A stretch of 64,000 nt of DNA, taken from Bacteroidetes bacterium GWA2_40_15 (lineage in GTDB: Bacteria; Bacteroidota; Bacteroidia; Bacteroidales; VadinHA17). Shown piece after piece: positions 27,808 through 35,186 of the stretch. A program made the position numbers and the translations under genes. Numbering within the stretch: the first letter of the stretch is position 1; the number at the start of each line of letters is the position of its first letter. Location of the stretch: the NCBI GenBank assembly GCA_001768195.1, contig MENI01000123.1, forward strand, positions 1 through 64,000, given 5' to 3'. The notes under the pieces are model-generated. The model ran no database searches and was not told where the DNA came from. It saw nothing but the letters and a program-made list of their open reading frames with translations.

Positions 27808-29649
27808 ATGAAAAAAACAACTTTAATACTGATTTCACTACTGTTGGTTTCATCCCGGTTATTTCCACAGGAAGTGTTACACTCAATTCTGAAAGATACC
27901 GTAAACCTCGATGAGGTAGTAATCACCGGTTCTACAACAAAAGTTAACAGGGCAAATATTCCAATGGCCGTTTCAGTAGTAAATAACCTTCAGATTGCTG
28001 CGAGCAGCGAAAGCAATGTTCTGCCGATACTGAACGGGCGTGTACCCGGATTATTTGTAACTGAACGAGGGGTAATGGGATTTGGTGTAGCTGCAAATGC
28101 TGCCGGCCAGATTTCAATAAGAGGGATAGGCGGAAGCCCCACAACAAGAGTACTGATGCTTATTGACGGACATCCTCAGTATATGGGTATATTCGGACAT
28201 CCCCTCCCCGATGCATATGTGGCATCTGACGTCGAACGGGTGGAAGTGATAAGAGGCCCCGCATCGATCCTCTATGGTTCCAATGCAATGGGCGGAGTAA
28301 TAAATATCATTACAAAGAAACAATCAACAGAGGGGCTTCATGCAAATGGTCATCTCATGTACGGATCTTATAATACTCAAAAATACATGGCTTCAGGCGG
28401 ATACAAGAAGAATAAAATCAGCCTCTTTGCATCTGTCAACCACGACCAGACAGACGGTCACAGGTCTAATTCTGATTTCAGCATAACAAACGGATATGTA
28501 AAGCTGGGATGGGACATCAGTGAACATTTCAATGCCAGTGCAGATATAAGCCTGGCAGGTTATAAAGCAACTGATCCCGGACCTGATACCCTGAATGCCA
28601 AACCGGGTAATACAATTGATATTACCAGGGGATACTGGTCTCTGTCGGTTGATAATAATTATACTTCGTATTCCGGCACTGCCAAATTCTTTTACAATTT
28701 CGGCGAACATTATATATCTGACGGATTTCATTCAAATGATGCAAACTATGGCGTCAATATTTATGAGGCAATAAAACTCTTTCCGGGCAACACTCTTACA
28801 GCCGGAGTTGATTATATGAATTACGGAGGATTTGCAGAAAATGAAAAGGCAATGAACGGGCTGGGAATGGTATTCACTGATACTTCTCTTTATGACGCCG
28901 GGATATATGGTTTCATTCAACAGAGACTTTTTGAGAAGCTCACCCTGAATACCGGCATAAGATATCAGAAGCATGAGGTATACGGAGGTGAATGGATTCC
29001 GTCGGGAGGATTTGCATTTAACATAACAGAAAATACAACCTTGAAAACATCGGTTGCCAAAGGTTTCAGGAGTCCGACAATCCAGGAATTCTTTATGTGG
29101 AACCATAATCCTAACCTGAGTCCGGAAAGTATAATTAATTATGAAACAGGCATTATGCAGTCGTTTTATGATAAAAAAGTCAGGCTTGAGCTAACCGGGT
29201 TTATTGTAAACGGTGACAACCTTATTGTAAATGTACCCATGCAGGGATTACAGAATGCCGGTGAAGTAGCCAATAAAGGGATAGAGTTTTCTGCCAATTC
29301 AAATATGTTCAAAGATATTGATCTTAACCTTACTTATGCTTATATAGGAATGAAAAGTCCGGTTTATGCCACACCAAAGCATCATCTGTATCTTAGTGGA
29401 AATTATGGACTCAGAAAATTTCTTTTCAATGCAAGTGTGGAGTATATAAATGGCCTCGACAGTGATCCTTCAACAAGTATAAGCGAAGAGACCTATACAC
29501 TGGTCAATGCAAAAATCACATACCGTGCACTGAAATTTGCCGAGTTTTTCCTGAGTGCAGAAAATATAATGAATACAGAGTATCAAACTCTTAAGTACTA
29601 CACTATGCCTGGCATAACATTCTCTGGCGGTATTAAACTTAAGATATAA
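27808..29649 (+). CDS. TonB-dependent outer-membrane receptor, probable nickel or nickel-chelate importer
   Basis: This is an outer-membrane receptor of 613 aa with a signal peptide (ending near SRLFPQE), a TonB box and plug (DTVNLDEVVITGST; RVEVIRGPASILYGSNAMGG VINI), and a 22-strand-type barrel. It lacks the carboxypeptidase-like domain of SusC proteins and has the size of small-metallophore receptors. The evidence for nickel is regulatory: it lies directly after nikR and has a strong NikR-type inverted repeat before its start. In Bacteroidota such receptors could carry a nickel chelate; that is inference. Confidence 0.9.
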   Translation: MKKTTLILISLLLVSSRLFPQEVLHSILKDTVNLDEVVITGSTTKVNRANIPMAVSVVNNLQIAASSESNVLPILNGRVPGLFVTERGVMGFGVAANAAGQISIRGIGGSPTTRVLMLIDGHPQYMGIFGHPLPDAYVASDVERVEVIRGPASILYGSNAMGGVINIITKKQSTEGLHANGHLMYGSYNTQKYMASGGYKKNKISLFASVNHDQTDGHRSNSDFSITNGYVKLGWDISEHFNASADISLAGYKATDPGPDTLNAKPGNTIDITRGYWSLSVDNNYTSYSGTAKFFYNFGEHYISDGFHSNDANYGVNIYEAIKLFPGNTLTAGVDYMNYGGFAENEKAMNGLGMVFTDTSLYDAGIYGFIQQRLFEKLTLNTGIRYQKHEVYGGEWIPSGGFAFNITENTTLKTSVAKGFRSPTIQEFFMWNHNPNLSPESIINYETGIMQSFYDKKVRLELTGFIVNGDNLIVNVPMQGLQNAGEVANKGIEFSANSNMFKDIDLNLTYAYIGMKSPVYATPKHHLYLSGNYGLRKFLFNASVEYINGLDSDPSTSISEETYTLVNAKITYRALKFAEFFLSAENIMNTEYQTLKYYTMPGITFSGGIKLKI

Positions 29650-29656
29650 CAATCAT

Positions 29657-29700
29657 GAACTCACCCCTCATCCCCCTCTCTGCTTCGCAAAGAGGGGGTG
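29657..29700. repeat. Half copy of an interspersed palindromic repeat
   Basis: The bases from GAACTCACCCC to the CCCCCTCTCT/AAGAGGGGG hairpin match the left arm of the full element at 63178-63291. It lies between the receptor stop and the true start of the next gene; reading it as codons gives a spurious N-terminal extension of that gene. Confidence 0.75.
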
Positions 29701-29714
29701 TAATACACTATGAA

Positions 29715-30260
29715 ATGAAAAAATATTTTCTTGCCATTCTCCTGCTGACAGTTGCTCCAAATATTTTTGCAAGTCCACTGCATCCTAAGCTCAAACACAC
29801 AATTATCATAGATACTGACTGTTCAGTATACGATCTGAGAGCTGTAACCATTCTGCTATCGCATCCTGGCATTACTGTAAAAGCAATCATAATATCTGAT
29901 GGCCAGGTACAAGCTAACGAAGGGTATGTCGAGATCGGCTCTTATGCCGGCTCAGTTGAACCTTTAAGCTGTATGAATGATGGCCTCCAGGTAAGCACCG
30001 GAGCAACGCTGGGCCAGGGAACAATCAGGCTTGCAGATGATCCTGCATTAAAACCGCAGGCTGTTTTCAGTTACCAGGACAAGTCAATTATGCTGAAGCT
30101 GAAACCCGAATACTTAAAAAAGCTTAAAGCTGTTATTGATGAAGGTGTGAAAAACTATGGCCTGGAGGATGAAGATTACTGGAACCTGATCCGCCAGACT
30201 TCAATTAAGTTCTGGCTTGAATGGGACAGAAAAGAGATATTTGATATTGCTGAATTATGA
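29715..30260 (+). CDS. Chimeric exported protein: nucleoside hydrolase N-terminus joined to an FmdE-like domain
   Basis: The signal peptide is MKKYFLAILLLTVAPNIFAS, so the start at 29715 is preferred over the longer frame from 29655, which runs through a repeat. Residues about 30-68 read HTIIIDTDCSVYDLRA and AIIISDGQ, the start of an inosine/uridine-type nucleoside hydrolase. From about residue 78 the protein matches the FmdE (formylmethanofuran dehydrogenase subunit E-like) domain: PLSCMNDGLQVSTGATLGQG. Most of the hydrolase and the N-terminal Cys-rich part of FmdE are missing. This looks like a deletion that fused two neighbouring genes in frame. Whether the 181-residue product works is unknown. 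It may be co-transcribed with the nickel-type receptor. Confidence 0.6.
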   Translation: MKKYFLAILLLTVAPNIFASPLHPKLKHTIIIDTDCSVYDLRAVTILLSHPGITVKAIIISDGQVQANEGYVEIGSYAGSVEPLSCMNDGLQVSTGATLGQGTIRLADDPALKPQAVFSYQDKSIMLKLKPEYLKKLKAVIDEGVKNYGLEDEDYWNLIRQTSIKFWLEWDRKEIFDIAEL

Positions 30261-30329
30261 TTGTCCTTCCAGCAATATCGTAAGGAATGACAGCCTTTCA
30301 CGGTCAACTTCCGGTATTTCATAACAAAT

Positions 30330-30956
30330 TCATCTCAGATAATCACTTACCGTACGAGAAATACTCTTTTTTATCTGTTCCCATGTTTGCCCTTTATAAC
30401 TCACCGGCGTTTCACTTTCTTCCGCATCGGCAAAGTATGTTACAGCATGTGGAATACTTATAGCCAGCATCTGTCCGGGATATTTTTGTTTATGCCAGTC
30501 TATCAGTTGTTGCAAAGGGTAATGCTGCAACAGTTCATATAAATCCCAAAAATCTTTCTTCTGTGCCCGACCAAGTATGGCCTGAATTTTCATGGCCGAT
30601 ATGTCAGCGTTGTTGTACATTCTGATATTATCTTCAACAACAAATTCTGCTATCGGCAGATGTGGAAAGTGAACTATGTCAACCTTTATGCCGTCAATGA
30701 AACAAAAGATTCCAAAATTAGTATGTTGTTGCTTATATACAAATCTATCCTGAAATTTACACTCAAGCTCTTTAATCATTCCGGGATGATCAAATTTTTC
30801 ATGAAAAAACAGATCCAGATCAACCGAACTGCGATGCCCGTATCGTAATGCCAAAGCTGTACCTCCCACCAAAGAAAATGGTTGTAGAGTTGGTAATTTC
30901 ATCAGCCTTCTTAGTAAGGAAAGAGTCCTGGATTCAACTGTCTCAGTATGTAACAT
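30330..30956 (-). CDS. AbiEii/AbiGii-type nucleotidyltransferase (putative toxin)
   Basis: The nucleotidyltransferase core is visible as FSLVGGTALALRYGHRSS followed by VDLDLF (residues about 28-51), which gives the GG and DxD motifs of the AbiEii family. The later KVDIVHFPHLP and MKIQAILGRAQKKDFWDLYE segments are also typical. Family members act as toxins in type IV-like pairs and may modify tRNA. The gene overlaps the upstream partner by 46 bases, a sign of translational coupling. Length 208 aa is normal for the short Bacteroidota form. Confidence 0.85.
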   Translation of the reverse strand: MLHTETVESRTLSLLRRLMKLPTLQPFSLVGGTALALRYGHRSSVDLDLFFHEKFDHPGMIKELECKFQDRFVYKQQHTNFGIFCFIDGIKVDIVHFPHLPIAEFVVEDNIRMYNNADISAMKIQAILGRAQKKDFWDLYELLQHYPLQQLIDWHKQKYPGQMLAISIPHAVTYFADAEESETPVSYKGQTWEQIKKSISRTVSDYLR

Positions 30957-31213
30957 CTGAATTCATTAAGTGGCTTATCAATTATTGCACTGGCAAAATA
31001 AATCGTATGTAGCGGAAGATACTTGGCATTTAATAAAGCACTGGTCACTTTTTTATCGCCATAATATCTTCGGCACTGACGGATATCTTCAACATCGCCC
31101 CGTTCAAAAACCCTTTCAATAACAAAGTTGGCTTTAGCGTCATAATCAATCTGCTCAAAATTGACATCCCAGAAGATACGCTTGTTGAATTCGGGCTTCA
31201 TATCTGAAATCAT
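30911..31213 (-). CDS. DUF6922-type small protein, likely antitoxin partner
   Basis: This 100-aa protein starts FNKRIFWDVNFEQIDYD and has FVIERVFERGDVEDIRQCRRYYG, a pattern common in Bacteroidota genes placed directly before AbiEii-type nucleotidyltransferases. It probably neutralises or represses the toxin, by analogy with AbiEi. It overlaps the toxin gene, and no other gene shares the unit. Confidence 0.75.
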   Translation of the reverse strand: MISDMKPEFNKRIFWDVNFEQIDYDAKANFVIERVFERGDVEDIRQCRRYYGDKKVTSALLNAKYLPLHTIYFASAIIDKPLNEFRCYILRQLNPGLFPY

Positions 31214-31293
31214 ACTGCAAAATTAATAAAAGAGAATTTATTAGCTGCAGAAAGAAAAATAATAACTAAAATTTTTTCGACAGAATCGGTTAA

Positions 31294-31621
31294 TCAGGAA
31301 CTCGAAACACTCAACCACATTGTCTGCCAGAAAGATCTGGCTGAATACACTGGTGTATCGGTAATGAGTATAACACCGTATAGTTTTTTTACGCCTGTGA
31401 CTTTCTTTGCCTGTTCAAGTGTATTGACAACCCCGGAATGTCCGCATCCCGTAATTACAAATAAACCTTCAGGCATCAGTAAGGCAATCGCACTGTCGTC
31501 CATTACATAATCAGGCATACGCCGGAGTGCGGGCTCCGGGATGATTGTCTGTCAGAACTGATATTTTCAGTATCTCTTTGTCGTGATCGCTGTATAAGCT
31601 TACAGGGTCAATATTCTCCAT
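31294..31621 (-). pseudogene. Remnant of a metallo-beta-lactamase-fold hydrolase
   Basis: Two minus-strand frames each hold part of the same kind of protein. The first (31511-31621) reads LKISVLTDNHPG, an N-terminal strand of MBL hydrolases. The second (31294-31518) reads DDSAIALLMPEGLFVITGCGHSG and the VVNTLEQAKKVTGVKK segment, the core near the GCxHxG metal site. The HxHxDH motif and about half of the protein are gone, and there is a frame change between the parts. The gene starts 8 bases after the osmC-like stop, so it was once part of that operon. Confidence 0.7.
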
Positions 31622-31629
31622 ATCTGTGA

Positions 31630-32052
31630 TTATGATTCTATAATTTTTATTTCCGAAGTTAATTCCAGTGCCTTTTTATAGACAGCACTTACCCCGCAAT
31701 ACTTTTCTTCGGAAAGAGAAACTGCTTTCTGCAGTTTATCAAGCGGAAGGTTTTTCCCTGTGAATTCATAAATAACATGCATTTTGTAGAAGTGTTTAGG
31801 ATATTCTTCAGTAAGGTCACCTTCTACTATTACATTAAAACTATCCACTTCAACTCTCATCTTACCAAGGATCGAGATGACATCCATCGCAGTACAGCCA
31901 CCAAGTGCAGCCAGCATAAAAGGTTTAGGACGGGGCCCCCTGTTCTCTCCTCCCACACCAGGATCTGCATCTATAACTATTCTGTGCCCGCTGACTTCAG
32001 TTTCAAAAGCCATATTGCTGAGCCATTTGGTTGTTACACTTTCTTTCGCCAT
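31630..32052 (-). CDS. OsmC/Ohr-family redox protein
   Basis: This is an OsmC-family thiol protein of 140 aa, cytoplasmic. The two reactive cysteines are in LAALGGCTAMDV (about residue 53) and SEEKYCGVSAVY (about 115), as in OsmC/YhfA-type proteins that reduce organic peroxides. The segment NRGPRPKPFMLAALGG is the usual helix entry. The PerR-like and Dps-like genes nearby make a local oxidative-stress group. It is transcribed away from the perR-like gene. Confidence 0.92.
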   Translation of the reverse strand: MAKESVTTKWLSNMAFETEVSGHRIVIDADPGVGGENRGPRPKPFMLAALGGCTAMDVISILGKMRVEVDSFNVIVEGDLTEEYPKHFYKMHVIYEFTGKNLPLDKLQKAVSLSEEKYCGVSAVYKKALELTSEIKIIES

Positions 32053-32119
32053 ACTGATATATATTAAATTTTTGTAAAAATAAGATTTATAAACACTATT
32101 TCAATTAACTTTTTGAATC

Positions 32120-32200
32120 TGTTCCGCTTATCATTCTCTGTGTGACTCTGTGTATTCTCTGTGGATCTCTGTGTAACAATAAGTTAAAAATTTACACAAC
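32120..32200. repeat. Repeated CTCTGTG words in the osmC-perR intergenic region
   Basis: The stretch between the divergent genes holds several near-copies of CTCTGTGT and CTCTGTGG. Similar words frame the palindromic element at 54660-54850. The rest of 32053-32290 shows no gene. Confidence 0.5.
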
Positions 32201-32291
32201 TTGTCCCGCCTTAGCGGGAGAGGGCACAGAGTTCCACTGAGTATTTTGAAACACCCTTCTATCCTTATAGTAATATATATTTTAGTTATTT

Positions 32292-32323
32292 CTTGACTTT
32301 ATCAAATATAATTCTTAACTTTG
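32292..32323 (+). promoter_or_regulatory. Bacteroidota-type promoter for the perR-like gene
   Basis: CTTG at 32292-32295 and TAACTTTG at 32316-32323 are 20 bases apart and fit the -33 (TTTG) and -7 (TAnnTTTG) consensus. Start of transcription would be near 32330. Confidence 0.6.
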
Positions 32324-32335
32324 TTTATTCTTAAT

Positions 32336-32367
32336 TAGGAATTATTCCTATCCAATAATTATTATCG
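32336..32367 (+). promoter_or_regulatory. Tandem PerR/Fur-type operator candidates
   Basis: Positions 32336-32350 are a perfect 7-1-7 palindrome (TAGGAAT T ATTCCTA), the architecture of Fur-family boxes. A second, weaker box at 32353-32367 (CAATAATTATTATCG) matches the PerR box TTATAATTATTATAA at 11 of 15 positions. Both lie between the promoter and the start codon of the Fur-family gene, which suggests autoregulation. Confidence 0.55.
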
Positions 32368-32826
32368 ATGAATCAGGAGAGAATCATTGCAGCATTAAAG
32401 GGTTGCGGGTTAAAGGTAACCCCACAGCGAATAGCTGTATTAGATGCGGTTATCAATCTTAACAACCACCCTACAGCAGAGAATGTAACTGATTATATTA
32501 AATCGAACCATCCGAATATCTCAACCGGAACGGTTTATAAAACCCTTGAGGCACTTGTTAAGTGCGATATTATTAAGAAAGTCAAAACAGATGCAGATAT
32601 AATGCGGTACGATGCCATTGTTGAGAAACATCATCATTTATACTGTGCCGATTCGGAACGCATTGAAGATTTTGTTGATCCGGAACTTGACAAAATGCTT
32701 GAAAATTACCTTAAAGACAAAAAGATCAGAAATTTCACAATTAAAGATATTAAACTGCAGATAGTTGGGAAATTTTCAGATATAAAAAAGACAAAAGATA
32801 AAGAACGAATCAATGATATCCCGTAA
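32368..32826 (+). CDS. Fur-family regulator, PerR-like
   Basis: This is a metal-dependent repressor of 152 aa. The winged helix is GLKVTPQRIAVLDAV with HPTAENVTDYI and STGTVYKTLEALV. The metal site HHHLYCADSERI follows, but the C-terminal CxxC zinc pairs of classical Fur/PerR are missing, as in many Bacteroidota PerR-like proteins. The gene is 42 bases upstream of a Dps-like ferritin gene and has palindromic boxes before its start, so it probably controls itself and the ferritin in response to peroxide or iron. Confidence 0.9.
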   Translation: MNQERIIAALKGCGLKVTPQRIAVLDAVINLNNHPTAENVTDYIKSNHPNISTGTVYKTLEALVKCDIIKKVKTDADIMRYDAIVEKHHHLYCADSERIEDFVDPELDKMLENYLKDKKIRNFTIKDIKLQIVGKFSDIKKTKDKERINDIP

Positions 32827-32868
32827 ATGGGGACAAAAAGCAAAACGTAATAATTTAAAATAAGAATT

Positions 32869-33369
32869 ATGGGACAAAAAGGAAGATCAATAGTTAAAAT
32901 GGATGTTGATGAATTAATCAACTTATTGAACAAAGCATTATCTGACGAGTGGCTTGCATATTACCAATACTGGATAGGTGCAAAAGTCGTCAAAGGTCCG
33001 ATGAAAGATGCAGTTATTGCCGAACTCACACTGCATGCAACAGAAGAACTCAGCCATGCAGAATTACTGGCAACTAGGATAATACAACTTGGAGGAACTC
33101 CAGTTCTCTCTCCGGAAGAGTGGCATAAACTGACAAACTGCGGATATGATGCTCCGGCAGACGGCTATGTAGAAGTCATACTTGACCAGAATATTAAAGG
33201 TGAACAGTGTGCAATTAAAGTATACAGTGAACTGCTTGATATTACCAGGGTTGGAGATCCTGTAACATATAACATCATTCTTCAGATATTATCCGACGAA
33301 GTTGAACATGAAGAAGATCTCTCTTCATTGAAGGAAGACCTTGAACTTATGCTTGAAAGAAGAAGGTAA
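32869..33369 (+). CDS. Dps-like/bacterioferritin-like ferritin (DPSL type)
   Basis: This is a four-helix-bundle ferritin-like protein of 166 aa that would oxidise and store iron and remove peroxide. The di-iron ligands are in LSDEWLAYYQYW, HATEELSHAE, KGEQCAIKVY and SDEVEHEEDL, i.e. ExxH pairs in two helices plus single Glu ligands. The Cys in LTNCGYDAP and the Cys in GEQCAIK match the thioferritin (DPSL) pattern. It follows the PerR-like gene and is likely in the same transcript. Confidence 0.88.
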   Translation: MGQKGRSIVKMDVDELINLLNKALSDEWLAYYQYWIGAKVVKGPMKDAVIAELTLHATEELSHAELLATRIIQLGGTPVLSPEEWHKLTNCGYDAPADGYVEVILDQNIKGEQCAIKVYSELLDITRVGDPVTYNIILQILSDEVEHEEDLSSLKEDLELMLERRR

Positions 33370-33433
33370 ATAAAAGGCGCAGGGAGAAAAGCGGAAGTAC
33401 TGAACACGGTGCTGAAGAAATAAATAGTTAAAA

Positions 33434-33483
33434 AACAATAAAAGATAAAAAGGTGGTATGATTATACCTCCTTTTTTATTGTT
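33434..33483. terminator. Terminator after the ferritin gene
   Basis: An outer AACAATAAAA/TTTTATTGTT pairing and an inner AGGTGGTAT/ATACCTCCT pairing form a long stem, with a T-run on the right arm. It closes the perR-ferritin unit before the metal-resistance island. Confidence 0.75.
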
Positions 33484-33484
33484 A

Positions 33485-33520
33485 TTTGAATAACAAAAGT
33501 CAATTTTAAATCTATATTTG
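33485..33520 (+). promoter_or_regulatory. Candidate promoter for the first His-rich protein
   Basis: TTTG at 33485-33488 and TATATTTG at 33513-33520 fit the -33/-7 consensus, though the spacing of 24 is long. The block TTATTTGnnTAACA also occurs at the promoter at 39634, before the paralogous gene. Confidence 0.45.
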
Positions 33521-33547
33521 TTCCCTGATCAGAATATCTGATGGAAT

Positions 33548-33910
33548 ATGATGATTAAAAAAAGGTTTGATATAACGTGCAGATGCTCCCTTCTGGTGAT
33601 TTTTCTCCTTTTTATGGGGAGTACTCTCTTTTTCAACCACACTCATATTTCTGACGGAAATATTATTGTCCACTCACATCCATTCAAGGCAGACCAGGAC
33701 GGAAAACCAATACATAGTCATGTGGATTACAGCTATATACTGATTCACATGCTTAACAATTTCATTACAAATACAACTCTGTTAATATTAATTGCAGCCC
33801 CTTTTCTTTTCTTAACCGGTGAGCTGCTTAGAAAATCAAAGGAAATTCATCTCTCAGAAAAATGGGTACTTCAGTACCATCTGAGAGGCCCTCCTTCCAT
33901 AATGCTCTGA
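33548..33910 (+). CDS. Small His-rich membrane protein of the efflux operon
   Basis: This 120-aa protein has an N-terminal membrane segment (residues about 12-28), a periplasmic loop with several His motifs (FNHTHISDG, HSHPF, HSHVDY), a second membrane segment (TTLLILIAAPFLFL), and a C-terminal LRGPPS motif. The histidine pattern suggests divalent metal binding. It precedes a CzcB-type adaptor and is paralogous to the protein at 39693. Its function is not established; it could sense or deliver metal to the efflux system. Confidence 0.75.
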   Translation: MMIKKRFDITCRCSLLVIFLLFMGSTLFFNHTHISDGNIIVHSHPFKADQDGKPIHSHVDYSYILIHMLNNFITNTTLLILIAAPFLFLTGELLRKSKEIHLSEKWVLQYHLRGPPSIML

Positions 33911-33996
33911 AAATAGTTCAGAACAGGCTTATAACAATTTGCCTGACTGAAATCAAAATGCAATTTATTTGATCCCTCAAGAGCATTCATCATTCT

Positions 33997-35172
33997 ATGT
34001 ATAAAACGATTATCATTATCATTCTTGCATTTTTAATATCATGCCAGAATACAGAAAATAAAGAACCTGAAAGTGTAACACCTGAACGTGGCCGTCAGCA
34101 CCAGGGAAGGCATCGAAGAGGTTTCAGGGGAAATAATCCCGATCGGGTAACTCTTAAAATTGAATACAGAGGCGATACCATTTTTGTCCCTTCAGGCTCT
34201 CCTGTCAGCAAAAAACTTGAACTGCTGACTATAAAATCGCAGGATTACAATGCTCAGTTCGTTACAACAGGTGTGGTAAAACCTCTGTCAGGTCATTTGG
34301 CTCATGTAACAACTCCCTTTGACGGAAGGGTGGTGAAATCATTTGTCAGACTGGGAGAAAAAGTAAGAGCAGGAACACCATTATTCGAGGTAAATTCAAC
34401 TGACTATCTGGAAACAGTAAGAACATGCATACAGGCACGTCAACAAATGGAACTGGCTGAAAAAAACTTCCTCAGAAAGAAAGAACTTCTGGAATCGGGA
34501 GTCACCTCCAGGAAAGACTACGACGAAGCTAAAATGGAATTTGAACTGGCTGAAAAGGAATGTGAAAAAACAAAATCAATATTAGAGATATACAATCTGA
34601 ATCCTCAGGATGCGGACATGGCAAAGCCGCTGATAGTAAGGTCCCCCATCGCGGGAGAAATTGTTCAGACTGATATAATTGTAGGACAGTACATAAAATC
34701 AGATGCTGAACCGATTGTTACAGTTGCTGATCTTGAAAAGATTTGGGTAATCGCAAGAGTGAAAGAAAAGGACCTGGGTACAATCAATCTAAAGGACAGG
34801 GCTGAAGTAATAACTGAGAGCTTTCCTGATAAGCCGATAAAAGGGATTGTAAACTATATAGGAAACATTATGGATGAACAAACCCGGTCAGTTGAAGTTT
34901 ACCTGGAATGTGATAACCAGGAAAGAATCCTCAAACCCGGGATGTTTGTAACAATAAGGTTTTACCGGGAACTGGATAACGCAATTGTAATACCATCAAG
35001 CGCCCTGCTGCAGGATGAAGAGAGCAGTTATATCTTTATGAGAATAGCACCTGACCTCTATCTTAAGAAAAGTATATATGCGGAAACTATCGGGGAAAGA
35101 ACAGTAATTGTCCGGTCAGGCCTGAATGAGGGTGATAACATTATATCAGAAGGCGCAATTTACCTGCGTTGA
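33997..35172 (+). CDS. RND efflux periplasmic adaptor (CzcB/CusB-type lipoprotein)
   Basis: This is the membrane-fusion protein of a metal efflux system. The leader ends in a lipobox (LAFLISC, Cys16). A basic linker (HQGRHRRGFRG) follows, then the barrel-sandwich lipoyl domain (THVTTPFDGRVV-type, here HVTTPFDGRVV), an alpha-hairpin (residues about 140-200), and the beta-barrel domain (VADLEKIWVIARV, LKPGMFVTIRF). The length of 391 aa is normal. It overlaps or abuts the pump gene. Confidence 0.93.
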   Translation: MYKTIIIIILAFLISCQNTENKEPESVTPERGRQHQGRHRRGFRGNNPDRVTLKIEYRGDTIFVPSGSPVSKKLELLTIKSQDYNAQFVTTGVVKPLSGHLAHVTTPFDGRVVKSFVRLGEKVRAGTPLFEVNSTDYLETVRTCIQARQQMELAEKNFLRKKELLESGVTSRKDYDEAKMEFELAEKECEKTKSILEIYNLNPQDADMAKPLIVRSPIAGEIVQTDIIVGQYIKSDAEPIVTVADLEKIWVIARVKEKDLGTINLKDRAEVITESFPDKPIKGIVNYIGNIMDEQTRSVEVYLECDNQERILKPGMFVTIRFYRELDNAIVIPSSALLQDEESSYIFMRIAPDLYLKKSIYAETIGERTVIVRSGLNEGDNIISEGAIYLR

Positions 35173-35186
35173 AATCATCAACCATT

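Noticed and set aside
29655..29714. 20-codon N-terminal extension of the chimeric gene
   Set aside because: These bases are the interspersed repeat; the signal peptide begins at 29715.
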